DNA from: Sycon ciliatum
Taxonomy: Eukaryota > Porifera > Calcarea > Leucosolenida > Sycettidae
DNA: 64,000 nucleotides
NCBI RefSeq assembly: GCF_964019385.1
Contig: NC_088645.1
Span: forward strand, 26,058,189 to 26,122,188
Reading direction: 5' to 3'
Both the position numbers and the translations under genes were made by a program. Shown here piece by piece: positions 50,263 to 60,889 of the stretch. The notes beneath the pieces were generated by a model. That model was not told the origin of the DNA. It made no database searches and worked only from the letters and a program-made list of their open reading frames with translations. Position 1 is the first letter of the stretch. Each line of letters begins with the position of its first letter.

Positions 50263-51199
50263 ATACGAAATGGACGGACGATCTGGCTGATGAGTCACAT
50301 AAACCGAAACGTGTGAATTTCACAAGGAGACAAGTGACTGTGAGTGAGATTGATGAAATCTGGTCTGCCGATCTCGTGGACATGACAGCTTTTCGTAAAT
50401 ACAATGATGAAATCAAATTTCTGCTTACTGTCATTGATCTGTTCAGCCGATATGCTTGGGTTGTCCCACTCCAATCCAAGAAAGGTGTTGACATCCAATC
50501 AGCATTTCGATCCATCGTGAAAACTAGCAGCAGGAAACCACGTAAGCTGTGGGTTGATCAGGGTACCGAGTTCTATATTGGAACGTTCAAACACTGGCTT
50601 GATGAGAATCAGATCACGATGTACAGCACTCACAACGAAGGAAAGGCTGTTGTAGTTGAGCGTTTCAACCGAACTCTGAAAACCAGGATGTGGAAATACT
50701 TCAGTGCTAACTCCACCAGCAGGTACATCGATGTCCTTCCACATTTGGTAGAGAAGTACAACACGACAAAACACAGAGGTGTTCGGATGACACCAACTGA
50801 TCATCACGGGAGAAGAACGCCGATCGAATCCGTGACTCACTGGGTGAGAAATCTCCACTATCCAGGTCCACAAAATTCTAGATAGATGACCACGTCCGAC
50901 TGGTGAAGCAGAAACGATATTTCGAGAAAGGATACACTCCGAACTGGACCGAGGAGGTATTCAGGATCACCAATATTCTCCCGACCAGACCCACTACATA
51001 CTCTGTCAAGGACCTCGATGGTGAATCCGTTGACGGGTCGTTCTATGAACAAGAGCTCCAGAAAACTACTCAAGAAATCTACCGGATCGAGAAAGTGCTC
51101 CGAAAGGACAACAAGAAGAAAGAAGCCCTTGTGAGGTGGAAAGGCTACTCGGCAAGATTCGACAGCTGGGTCCCGTTTGATCAACTCAGCTGGTTGTGA
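50262..51199 (+). pseudogene. Polinton C retroviral-type integrase with chromodomain (fossil)
   Basis: The DDE core is visible: EIWSADLVDM near 50,360 (first Asp), LWVDQGTEFYIG near 50,550 (second Asp) and KAVVVERFNRTLK near 50,640 (Glu), followed by a C-terminal chromodomain at about 51,060-51,195 (KKEALVRWKGYSARFDSWVP). This is the normal Polinton c-integrase; it inserts the linear element and generates the 6-bp duplication. One or two breaks. Confidence 0.88.
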
Positions 51200-51421
51200 A
51201 AAAGCTCCGACTCCGAAACTGAAAAATATGTGAGCTCTGAAAAAGCTCCGACTCGGAAACTGAAAAATATGTGAGCTCTGAAAAAGCTCCGACTCGGAAA
51301 CTGAAAAATATGTGAGCTCTGAAAAAGCTCCGACTCGGAAACTGAAAAATATGTGAGCTCTGAAAAAGCTCCGACTCCGAAACTGAAAAATATGTGAGCT
51401 CTGAAAAAGCTCCGACTCGGA
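51198..51421. repeat. 41-bp tandem array after the integrase
   Basis: Five full 41-bp units and one partial, each GAAAAAGCTCCGACTCGGAA + ACTGAAAAATATGTGAGCTC + T. Each has GAGCTC. After the array, 33 bp from the end of the integrase (CTGGGTCCCGTTTGATCAAC...) are repeated, so the array is part of a larger local duplication. Copy A keeps a degenerate version at the same relative place. Confidence 0.92.
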
Positions 51422-51538
51422 CTGGGTCCCGTTTGATCAACTCAGCTGGTTGTGATCACGGATCACAGCAGCAGATTTGTTTTTTACTTTTGAAGTAGAC
51501 AAAAAATCAAGAAATCGAGAGTCACGGGTTCGAATCCC

Positions 51539-51745
51539 GGAAACTGAGACCACATGCCACAATGCGTATGTCTGAATCCTGTTTCACAACAAGAAACTGA
51601 AACCACATGCCACAATGCGCATGTCTGAATCCTGTTTCACAACAAGAAACTGCGACCACATGCCACAATGCGCATGTCTGAATCCTGTTTCACGAAACTG
51701 AGACCACATGCCACAATGCGTATGTCTGAATCCTGTTTCTGAGAA
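51539..51745. repeat. ~50-bp tandem array before the polymerase
   Basis: Four imperfect units of ACCACATGCCACAATGCGTA + TGTCTGAATCCTGTTTC, spaced 47-53 bp. A GGTTCGAATCC B-box-like motif lies just upstream at about 51,526. Confidence 0.88.
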
Positions 51746-51928
51746 CACATGAACACATGCCAATGATCTGATCAGAGCATGTCTTGTGGAAAAAAAGAGA
51801 GAAGAGATAAAAAGAAGAGAAGAGAAAAAAGAAGAGAAAAAAACAAAACCGAGACTCGAACCCACGATCTTGTGACTCGAATCCACGGTCAGATCTATCC
51901 TTTATTAGAGGGTAGTGATCATACAGTA

Positions 51929-54900
51929 ATGCCATCACTGATCGAAAAATCCTTGTGTAGTGTAAAGATGGATTTTGACCTGAGCAAACTCACTATCACC
52001 TATGATGGGAAGAAACTCAAGACTGAGAAACAACTCCGGTGGATTCACAAAAAATTAGAGCAAAGAAAGAATCGGGAACTTCTCAAGAAACGGATTCGGA
52101 AGAATCGGAAGAATCGAAAGAGGAAACCGATTGTCACACCACCGTTCACAGTCTCAAAGTCAGTACCCAAAGGGATTCTGAAATCGTTCATCTATGAACC
52201 GAAAGAGAATCATCCAGATCTGTATATATTCTTTGATAGTATCAACATCCTACTGAGAACATTGATACAGAAAGAACTGAAAAATCTGAAGGGTGTGAAA
52301 GTCAGTCTGACATTACAAGTAGAAATGAGGGACGGAGATGACATAACAACCACAGACACACCATACTTCAGGAGTGGACCAATGACAGTCACAACATGTC
52401 ATGAGATTGATGACGGTATTCGAACGGCACACACACAAATTCATAGAAATATCGATAAGTGGATACAGAATGGATCAAACTGGCACATCAATCATATCGT
52501 CGGATTTTACGTTGATGTAGCAGCATATCAGCCAATGAGAGGTAAATCCTACATTGATTTACCAAACGAGCTCAAGAAAAAGAAGGCAATCATCAATGTC
52601 AAGAATAAGGATTATAAATGTCTGATGTGGGCACTGCTCTCAGCTCTGTATCCAGCAAAGAAAAATAGTGACAGGGTAACTCAGTATACAGACTATAGCA
52701 ACCAACTTGATCTGTTCGGAATCGATTTTCCAACACCACTGAGTCAAATTTCCAAAGTCGAGAAGCAAAACAGCCTAGCTATCAATGTCTTTGGGTATGA
52801 AGATAACGTGATCTATCCACTACTGCTGACAAAGAAAAGAGGTGAGGAAGTGATCAATCTTCTACTATACCAAAAAGAAGATCAGAATCACTACTGTTGG
52901 ATCAAAGATTTCAGCAGATTGTGCTACGATCAGTCAAAGCATAAAGCCAGGAAATTCTTCTGTACAAGATGTCTCCAACCACACAACACAGAGAAATCCC
53001 TGAGCAATCATCAGGAGTATTGTGATAATGTCACTGGATTATCAGCACACATGGTACTACCAGAACCAGAGGAAGATGGAAATCTACCAACACTGAAGTT
53101 CATTAATCATCACAAAATGCTACAATGTCCCTATGTAATCTATGCTGACACTGAGGCACTGATCAAGAAAATTGATGGAGTGAAAAGCCAACAAACCAGC
53201 CGGGATTCACAGCATGTTCCTTCTGGTTTTGGTTACGTCGGGGTGCGTTCTGACGGAATGATGACAAGTCAGAGTTTCTATCGAGGTGCTGATGCCATGG
53301 ATGTATTCTTTGATAAACTCAATGCTGAGGAGAAGAAAATCCAATCAGCACTCAATAATCCAGCACCGATGGATCTCACTACGGATCAAGAAAAATTGTT
53401 CAAAGAGACAGAAGACTGTTGGATTTGTAAAAAGAAACTTGGTGATGACAGAGTCCGTGATCACGACCACATCACTGGTGATTTCCGCGGTGCCGCACAC
53501 AATGACTGTAACATCAAACTCAGAATTTATCCATACAAGCAGCACATCCCTGTGGTTTTTCACAACCTGAAAGGCTATGACAGTCATCATCTCATCGGAG
53601 CAATCGGAAAGACAGATGTTGAGACCGTCACATACACGAATAAGGATGGTGTGTGTAAGAGTAAAACTGTGGGTGAGATATCAGTCATTCCCAACAACAT
53701 GGAGAAATTCATCTCATTCACATGGAGACAATTCCGGTTCATCGACAGCTGCCAGTTTCTCAATGCGTCACTCAATAGACTGGTGAAAACGACACCAGAT
53801 GAGTCATTCACTCACACCAAGACGTTGTCAAACCATCAGCTGTTGATGAGGAAAGGGATATACCCTATGAATACATGAACAGCTTCTCCAGGTTCGATGA
53901 GACTCAGCTACCAGCACAGAGTAGGTTCTATTCTTCACTGTCTGATGAGGGGGTGAGTGGCGATGACTACAAACATGCTGAGACAATGTGGATGAAATTC
54001 GACTGTCAGACTATTGGTGATTATCACGACTTGTATCTCAAGACCGACGTGTATCTCTTGGCTGACATCTTTGAGAATTTCAGAGTAGAAGCTTTCAGAA
54101 CGTATCAGCTGGATCCAGCAAATTACTACACTCTTCCTGGATTTGCCTGGGATGCTCTGTTAATGTACTCAGGTGTGTCCTTGGAATTACTAACAGACTA
54201 TGATCAGCACTTGTTTGTAGAATCAGGAATGAGAGGCGGTGTGTCAATTGTCTCACAACGATATGCTGCTGATAATAATCACTATCAGGAGAAATTTGAT
54301 GTTGATCAGCCATCGACATTTATACAGTATCTCGATGTCAACAATCTCTATGGTTGGGCAATGTCACAGCATCTCCCAGTGTCTGATTTTCGGTGGGAGA
54401 AACCATCAGAGAAACTCCTGAACAAGATACTGAATACTCAAGATGATTCCGGTATATCGTCGAGTGTGATCTGGAATACCCACACAAACTTCATGAGGAG
54501 CACAACGATTATCCCGTTGCTCCGGAACGTCTTTCCGTCAATGAGGACATGCTATCTCCATACCAGCAGGAGCTTGTTGATAAACTCAATTCTTCCGGAG
54601 TAGATGCTCTCAAACTTGTACCAAACTTAAGGGACAAGACAAAGTACGTTCTCCATTATCGAAAGTTGAAACTCTACACTCAGCTCGGACTACGTTGTGT
54701 CAAAATCCATCGTGCTCTGACATTTACTCAGACACCGTGGATGAGAAACTACATCGAGAAGAATACAGACCTCCGGAAGAAGGCAAAGGATGATTTTCTC
54801 TAAGGATTTCTATAAACTGATGAACAATGCGGTGTTTGGGAAAACTATGGAGAACGTTCGGAGGAGAGTCAACATAAAATTGTTGAGAAGTCGTGAGGAG

Positions 54901-55670
54901 AAGAAAATCAAACAGCTTGTTGCCAAACCAACGTACAACCGCCATGTGATCTTCAACGATGACCTGGTTGGGGTACAAAGCAACAGGACAAAGGTCGTCC
55001 TCAACAAGCCCATATATGTTGGGATGTCGATTTTGGATCTCTCAAAGACACTCCTCATGTATGACTTTTACTACAATCACCTGAAAGTGATGTATGGCTC
55101 TGATGTGAGACTCTTGTACACCGATACAGACAGCTTGGTTCTTCATTTCTTTACTGATAATCTGTTTGATGACATAAGTGAGTTTCTTGAGAAGTATGAT
55201 ACAAGCAATTATGATCAATCACATCCGTTATATTCCGAGAATAACAGGAAATTGTTGGCCTGTTCAAAGATGAACTCGGTGGGAAACTGATAACTGAGTT
55301 TGCGGGACTTCGTTCCAAGATGTACAGTTACTCTGGTGAGGAAAGCGGAAAAAGAGCAAAGGGGGTGAAAACAGCAGTGCTCAAGAAAACTATCACACAT
55401 GATGATTTCCGAACTTGTCTCTTGGATCAATCCGTGTTCCATCGAGAAATGACAACACTCCGGAGTCATAGACACGTCATTTTCGGAGAAACGGTTAATA
55501 AGATAGCCTTATCACCATTGGACACAAAACGATACATCACAGAAGATGGATGTAACACGTTAGCGTTCGGACACCATGAAATACCAAGATATCTGGCGGA
55601 GGAGGGGTTTTATAGCAGCATTTCATTCCTGAGTTATGCTCCGGATATGATGAAGCAGTTTGTCCAGTGA
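51929..55670 (+). pseudogene. Polinton C protein-primed DNA polymerase B (fossil)
   Basis: Starts near MPSLIEKSLCSVKMDFDLSK. N-terminal region with a Cys/His cluster (FFCTRCLQPHNTEKS near 52,950); exonuclease motifs YADTEALIKK (53,145) and HNLKGYDSHHLIG (53,562); polymerase motif A region DVNNLYGWAM (54,333), motif B KLMNNAVFGKTMENV (54,815) and motif C YTDTDSLVLHF (55,118). A total of about 1,240 codons fits the family. Broken in about four places. Replicates the linear element from its ends with a protein primer. Confidence 0.92.
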
Positions 55671-55723
55671 TCATCAGAAAGAAAAAAAAGGAAAAAGAAA
55701 GAAAGACATTTTTTTAATTTTTC

Positions 55724-56267
55724 TTACACATTCGATTTTCTATAATCCTCCCATATAGCATCAAGTCTTTGTTGTGACGTTTTACACTTTGGAATGAATG
55801 GTTGGATCTTGATCACATCATCTTCATCATCAATGAGTTTCGAAAGTAGGAATGGATAACTCACTTTGACTTTTTTCTCTTTATTTGCTGCTTCCTTGAT
55901 CCTCTGAATTTTATCAACAAGATTGTTGAATGAGGTTTTGCTAAGATATTTTGGTAAACCAACCTTGTTCAGGGTTATCTCCAACCTTGTTTCGATTCCT
56001 GTTCTGGTTTTGGATTTTTCTATTTCTTCGAAGAAAGATGTGGTATCATACAGATCATTTTTCTTCATCTCATACACCTCAAGATCCTCTGGAGTTACTT
56101 TCCAAAATCATCAATTCTATATCTGTAGGAAACCATTCCTGGTTTCTATAGTCAATGTAGTCCGCTATCATCTTATCTTTCCTGGTAGAGTGTTCATCAT
56201 CTATCCATGTATCCATCATTTCTTCTTCTTTGTTTGTGGAGTAGTCGTCGTCAAACCAGGCATCCAT
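55724..56267 (-). pseudogene. Polinton C acidic right-end gene (fossil)
   Basis: Minus strand, about 180 residues, starting MDAWFDDDYSTNKEEEMMDT and ending QQRLDAIWEDYRKSN. Rich in Asp, Glu and Lys; the short Glu run is coded by GAA codons. No recognised family. Convergent with the polymerase, followed by the ssDNA-binding-like gene upstream on the same strand. About one break. Confidence 0.5.
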
Positions 56268-56326
56268 GATTTCACTTCTAAAAAATATATTTTTTGCGTT
56301 TGTTTTTGTGGATTGTTTGACTATTT

Positions 56327-56833
56327 TACAAATCGTTTGCTGAGATTTTCACTTCTTCTTTCTGGAAATGCTTTATAGCAACAACAAGTTTGAGACTGAG
56401 AGTGTCATCGGTCTTGTCTTTGTAAACCCACTTCAGGTGAACGATACCATTGACGGTGTCACCTTGCTTGATCTTGTTGGTTTTTGATGGTTTGTTGTCC
56501 TCATCAAAGATTGTACAATCAGGAGAAATTTGGAGAAACAGGATTGGGTGCTCACATTCTGCTTCTAACCACATTTCCTTCGGATTCTATCTGCTTCTCG
56601 ATCCGACGGATGGATTTACAAATGTCACTGTCAGTAGAAAATTTCAGAGAGTCCTCTTGTCCTTTCTTCACAACATCCATGATATTTGTCTCATCAGTGA
56701 ATTTTATGTATGGTTCCTTACCATTGATTGTCAGTGAACCACATTTATTCCCATCCTTGATGATGATTCGATAATCAATGAAGTCATTGAGAACAGTAGC
56801 TGTGTCAAACGGAGTAGGTTTCTTGCTTGCCAT
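56327..56833 (-). pseudogene. Polinton C right-end gene, possible ssDNA-binding protein (fossil)
   Basis: Same gene as 9,304-9,843: starts MASKKPTPFDTATVLNDFID; the C-terminal half has PILFLQISPDCTIFDEDN and QGDTVNGIVHLKWVYKDKTD. The strand-turn pattern suggests an OB-like fold; unproven. About one break. Confidence 0.45.
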
Positions 56834-56900
56834 CTTGGAAAGTTTGTGTAGAATCGTTGGTTATACCTATGGCAACCGTTCCTCTAATACAGAATAATTA

Positions 56901-57279
56901 GGAATCCTCATCCAAAGCTGAACCACCCGAAGTTGGCTAAGAAAAACGATCCCACATCAGTCCTCGAAGTGAGCCAAGATGGGGTAAGTGAAAAAGCTGA
57001 AGTTGGCTCACTTTCGATTTTCTCGGAGGCAGCAAGTTGACTCACTTTTCTGGAACTAGGTTGAGCCAACATGGGATCAGTGGTTGGAGTTGTAAAATTA
57101 GTACTTGGAGGTGTAAAATTAGTACTTGGAGTTGTAAAATTAGTACTTGGCTGGATATCCTTTAGTACAGTAGTATAGGGGAGGAGGGAGACTTGGGAGG
57201 GAGGCCCGAAGGTCCGATCGAGAAAGTCGATTTTGGCTCACCTGGAAGGTGAGCCAGAACCCCCTCCCCCTATACTACT
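56901..57279 (-). repeat. Polinton C right terminal inverted repeat
   Basis: Inverse of 34,163-34,541, including the three TAAAATTAGTACTTGG units (57,090-57,150) and the outer self-inverted unit (57,169-57,279). Followed by the GCTGGT duplication at 57,280-57,285. Confidence 0.92.
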
Positions 57280-57285
57280 GCTGGT

Positions 57286-57708
57286 GAGTAAATACCGCGT
57301 TTTACACCAAAAGTCAAACTGCGACAATTTCGATGACGCGGAGGAAGTAGACAAAAGATATCATACTAAGTCCATATTCTTCGTGTTCCGTTGCATCCAC
57401 AATATCTGCAGTTCACTCCTCTCTGACATGTTCTCCCTTCGCCGTGACTGTGCTCACACAGATAGATTAACCCGCGGGCACGTCAATTATTCTCTTTCCT
57501 TACCCATTCTGCAAGCTCAAGCTGGATACAGATCTATTTCATTCCTTGGTGCTGACCGCTTTAATGCGCTTCCCGAATCCCTTCGCACAAATCATATCCC
57601 CAATTCATTTCGCCAGGAACTTAACAAATATTTCATTCATCTTGGGCACCCTGTAAGAAGACCTTAGGGTCTGTTGGGAATGCCCAAGTAAAATAAAGAA
57701 ATACAATA
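57286..57708 (+). mobile_element. LINE ORF2 C-terminus with 3' tail
   Basis: From about 57,350 the plus frame reads FFVFRCIHNICSSLLSDMFS, later TDRLTRGHVNYSLSLPILQA and FLGADRFNALPESLR, ending at 57,667. This parallels the end of the intact LINE (63,550-63,820). The 3' UTR (GGTCTGTTGGGAATGCCCAA then GTAAAATAAAGAAATAC) is the same type as at 63,940-63,978. The first 60 bp contain an inverse copy of 33,222-33,260. Confidence 0.75.
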
Positions 57709-57985
57709 CCGTACAATCAAAGACGGCTGGCCACAATGCATATTCAAATAGGGCTTTCAAATACAAGATCATAACGTGAAGCAACTTGGAAGAATTAGTA
57801 TGAATGCGAAGTGAATCGGGGGGTGCATGCAGGGCGATAGTGCGGGTTCGAATCCCAGGTTATGTGTAAAACAAAAAGTAGAAATTTGTAAGATTTATAA
57901 CATCCCTATGCTTTTTTGGTCATCAAGTCATCAAGGCAAAAAACATAGCGTAGGGCCCTGAGCTTCCAAGCTCTCTCGTTGACCC
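57709..57985 (+). repeat. Composite repeat with tRNA-like SINE segment, copy 2
   Basis: Matches 32,630-32,860 in the segment from ATTCAAATAGGGCTTTCAAA through the exact B box GGTTCGAATCC (about 57,846) to AACATCCCTAT, then has the CATAGCGTAGGGCCCTGAGC block at 57,943. The block order differs from copy 1, so the blocks move or recombine independently. Confidence 0.7.
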
Positions 57986-58065
57986 AGTAGAGTGTACCTA
58001 GTCCCAGTGTTAGTGATGTATTGAGCTAGTATTGTGACACTGTACTGTTGTGTTTGCTCATGCAG

Positions 58066-58392
58066 GTCAAGTTGTCGGTCTAAGTGCTGGTTTTACAAGA
58101 CAACCCTCACTACCATTCCGTGTGACATTTGGTGATGGACAACCTACAGCCGATGTTACCAGTTACTTACCTGAATGTGTTGTGGGCAGCTCCGGAGGAT
58201 CAGGACCATTCATTCGACTAGAGAAGACTGATGGTAGTCTAGTGTTGGCTGAGATAGGTGCCTTCTCAGGATTTACTGGTGTACCAGTAAACATCACAGC
58301 ACATCCTATACTGGACACATCATACACTGGACTGTACCATTGTACAAGAGGTACATCCAACTCTACACAGACATATCAACTCAACATTGTAG
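58066..58392 (+). CDS. Immunoglobulin-like domain exon (partial host gene)
   Basis: A 327-bp open exon between TGCTCATGCAG (acceptor, ends 58,065) and GTAAGTAC (donor, 58,393). It begins and ends in phase 1, so it is a symmetrical 1-1 exon of 109 codons, the usual form for shuffled extracellular Ig domains. The product has a B-strand region around PFRVTFGDG, a conserved YTGLYHCTRG (Y-x-C of the F strand) and a final QTYQLNIV G strand. It is probably one Ig domain of a cell-surface or secreted protein. No flanking exons were identified in the window, apart from the decayed duplicate downstream, so the gene may be interrupted or have large introns. Confidence 0.65.
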
Positions 58393-58431
58393 GTAAGTAC
58401 AAATGGACTTCTTCATCCTGTGGAGTAATGT

Positions 58432-58588
58432 CTAGTGTTGGCTGAGATAGGTGCCTTCTCAGGAGGTACTTTTTTTACATGAGAACATCAGAGCACATCC
58501 TATACTGGCCACCTCATACACGGGACTGTACCAGTACAGAATGCTACAGCCAACTCCACTCAGACCTTTCAACTCAACATCGTATGTA
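58432..58588 (+). pseudogene. Decayed duplicate of the Ig exon
   Basis: Closely matches the second half of the Ig exon (AGTGTTGGCTGAGATAGGTG, ACATCCTATACTGG, GGACTGTACCAGTACAGAA, CTTTCAACTCAACATCGTA) and ends in GTAAGTAC, but a run of T and small indels break the frame, and the Cys of the Y-x-C motif is not kept. It starts only 40 bp after the first copy, so this is a local duplication. Confidence 0.75.
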
Positions 58589-58980
58589 AGTACAAACCGG
58601 CTTCTTTCTTCTGACGCCTGCAAGGTGAAGGCAAATAGAGCAGTGATATAATACGAGGTACCCGAGCAACAGAAAGCCTCCTCCATGAGCACCAAGTTGC
58701 ATATGACGCAAGCTACGTATCAGACGAGTTACGGGACTCTTGGTTGCAATAAGACGCAAGGAATATAATGTTTAGAAAAGCACGCTGTATAACATTTATC
58801 CATGCTGAAGTCAACAATGAACCGTTTAAGATCTGATTTCCCTCTCTTGAGATCATTGTTGTCAATTGCCATTTTGAGCAAAGATCCAATAATGATACAA
58901 GGATTGTACGAAGCATCCGAATACACTAAAAACCTAACACCAGGCGCACAACGCGAAAAAGTTCGACGTGGAGATCGACA
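58589..58980. other. Unassigned interval
   Basis: No gene or repeat recognised. Confidence 0.5.
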
Positions 58981-59165
58981 TTAGAGAGTTAATGCTTCAC
59001 GTGGTTCAAGTTTCGTATGTGACAAAAAAACCTGCGTTGAATCGCTTTCTTCGCCCTGAGTTGGCCCACTGTCGAGTTGAAATCCGACTTTGCAACGTGA
59101 GATGCGCCATTTTGACCGTGCGATCTCACGTTCGAAATTGAAAAAGGTGAAGCGTAAACTCTCTA
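58981..59165. mobile_element. 185-bp inverted-repeat element (MITE-like)
   Basis: Begins TTAGAGAGTTAATGCTTCAC and ends GTGAAGCGTAAACTCTCTAA; 17-18 of 20 bases pair. An inner 9-bp stem (ACGTGAGAT / ATCTCACGT) lies at about 59,094-59,130. No clear target duplication. Confidence 0.6.
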
Positions 59166-59560
59166 ATAAACAAGTAAAAGAATGATCGAACAACCGCCGA
59201 AGACACCAATGATTAGAGAGGCAATTTCAAATGAGAGAAACAAGTGACAACAATCAAAGGAAAAGAGAGCCAAAGGGTCAGAAAGAACGCAGGTGACTAG
59301 GGCCGACAGCAACTGGCAGCGGTAAGCATAAGAAGTAAAAATATGTTCCAACTGCACAACATACGTTCAAAGCAAACAGTACATGTACATAGGAATGAAT
59401 TTGCTCCCACACTGGAGCTCGTGCTATTCCGCCGACTTGACTTGACACTTGTCTGACTCACCACTGCCATCCAGAGCACACGAGAAGTCCATTGAACCTT
59501 CGACTCGCCAAACCTGCAAGAAGGCGTGACGTCGTCAGTTTACAAGTCGGATGCAGTTTT
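59166..59560. other. Unassigned interval
   Basis: No gene recognised; purine-rich on the plus strand at 59,200-59,290. The part nearest 59,640 is probably the 5' UTR of the LINE that follows; its start cannot be placed from one copy. Confidence 0.45.
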
Positions 59561-59647
59561 TGACGCTCATTTGTAGTGTGTTTTTTCCTTAATCGTTTTG
59601 CCTGCCAATTTCATATGTCATAAGTCCAGTCTATCAGGAATCAAGAA

Positions 59648-60889
59648 ATGAACAACGAGGAAACGTTTCCGGTCTGGAAAGATGTGCCTGCTGAACAGCT
59701 GAAGCAGAACTCCGTGAAGTTTGTCTGCCCCCGGAACATCAAAATCTTGGATGTGGCTGAGGCGATCGCGGCCTCCGGCTATGATGACCTCCTATCGGTA
59801 CAGATAAGTGCAAATAGTCGATGCATTGTAACTTTCCTGTCCAACGAGAGTGCGATGGCCATGGCAGATCACGGCATTGAGTTGGACGGAACCGCCATTC
59901 TTGTCCATTTTTTCACGGAACCCCTGGTTGAAATCAGAGTCTTGGATGCACCAATCTGGGTCTCTGACCAAGATCTCATTGTCGGTTTGGCGGGGTACGG
60001 GACATGCGCAGGCACGCAGGGAGTACGGCATGGGCACATTGTCACGAAATCTGGCTTGAGAGTTGCTACGGGTATACGACATTTGACCTTCAAGCTAAAC
60101 AAGGGCACCCACATCCCGTCCGTCATAAAAACCCAGGGCGGGCTGACTGTACGCGTACGCTACGATGGCCAGGTGCGTACTTGCAATGTGTGCAACAACC
60201 CTGACCACCTCGCAGCACAATGCCCAAATAAGGGCATAAACGCACGTGCACCACCCCGTACAGGGCGAGCCCCACCACCACCAGCTGGGGAGGCGTGCAG
60301 TCAAGGCCCGTCTGGCAGCACGGAGGTAGTTGAGACATCCACGACATGCACACCGCCACCAGCTGGGGAGGCGTGCAGTCAAGGCCCGTCTGCCAGCACG
60401 GAGGTAGTTGTAGCTGTACCACCACCAAACACGTACAGTCAAGCCCTGCAAAGTCCAACCGCACGCGCACCACCCGCCAGCACTGAGGTACCACCACCAA
60501 ACACGTACAGTCAAGCCCTGCAAAGTCCAACCGCACGCGCACCACCTGCCAGCACTGAGGTGGTCGCAGCCGCAGTACCGCACACAAGCTTGACCCCAGC
60601 GAAGCCAGCAGCGTCGCCAGCCGCCAACACAGTCGCCTGCACCCCAGTCACGCCGACGACTGCTCTGGCCACCTCCAGGGGGAAAACCACACACCCATCA
60701 CCGGACACTGAAGACGATGGCTTTACTCCAATGAAGAGGGGAAAGAACTCCTTTCGCCCAGGTAACAGTGCCACCTCGGAATGCCAGAACAACGACACAG
60801 ACCCACAGGTCACGTGGGCTAACGAAGCCAGTGCGAAAGAGGTCGAAAACCTCCTCAAGCGGATCCGCAGACGCAAGGGCAGCTTCTAA
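59648..60889 (+). CDS. LINE ORF1 protein (RNA-binding, zinc knuckle)
   Basis: 413 residues. An RRM-like N-terminal half (VKFVCPRNIKILDVAEAIAA; RCIVTFLSNESAMAMA; later GIRHLTFKLNKGTHIPSVIK) leads into a conserved VRYDGQVRTCNVCNNPDHLA with a CCHC knuckle (C-x2-C-x4-H-x4-C) at about 180-193. The C-terminal half is Pro/Ala/Thr-rich with two sets of tandem repeats (PPPAGEACSQGPS twice, NTYSQALQSPTARAPPASTE twice), so repeat number may vary among copies. In related LINEs ORF1 binds the element RNA and acts as a chaperone. The ATG at 59,648 is the first in frame. Confidence 0.85.
   Translation: MNNEETFPVWKDVPAEQLKQNSVKFVCPRNIKILDVAEAIAASGYDDLLSVQISANSRCIVTFLSNESAMAMADHGIELDGTAILVHFFTEPLVEIRVLDAPIWVSDQDLIVGLAGYGTCAGTQGVRHGHIVTKSGLRVATGIRHLTFKLNKGTHIPSVIKTQGGLTVRVRYDGQVRTCNVCNNPDHLAAQCPNKGINARAPPRTGRAPPPPAGEACSQGPSGSTEVVETSTTCTPPPAGEACSQGPSASTEVVVAVPPPNTYSQALQSPTARAPPASTEVPPPNTYSQALQSPTARAPPASTEVVAAAVPHTSLTPAKPAASPAANTVACTPVTPTTALATSRGKTTHPSPDTEDDGFTPMKRGKNSFRPGNSATSECQNNDTDPQVTWANEASAKEVENLLKRIRRRKGSF

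Larger units (their letters stand above)
34163..57279 (+). mobile_element. Polinton (Maverick) copy C, end to end, 23.1 kb
   Basis: Terminal inverted repeats of about 379 bp (34,163-34,541 and 56,901-57,279) begin AGTAGTATAGGGGGAGGGGG, flanked by a perfect 6-bp duplication, GCTGGT. All core Polinton parts are recognisable: packaging ATPase, minor and major capsid proteins, adenovirus-like protease, integrase with chromodomain, and protein-primed polymerase, plus left-end surface genes and right-end accessory genes. A gypsy element (39,143-44,212), flanking unexplained sequence and a MITE (48,597-49,097) are inserted, so the Polinton itself is about 16-17 kb. It carries roughly ten breaks in total and is a fossil, but many frames are intact and it is younger than copies A and B. 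Confidence 0.95.

Noticed and set aside
51510-51545. GGTTCGAATCC motifs suggesting tRNA genes (also near 4,810, 32,769 and 57,846)
   Set aside because: No acceptor stem or anticodon arm can be drawn around them; at most they are B-box remnants, accepted only as SINE evidence where repeated copies exist.
60095-60694. 199- and 154-codon minus-strand frames rich in Trp, Arg and Cys
   Set aside because: They are antisense shadows of the Pro/Ala-rich repeats of LINE ORF1.
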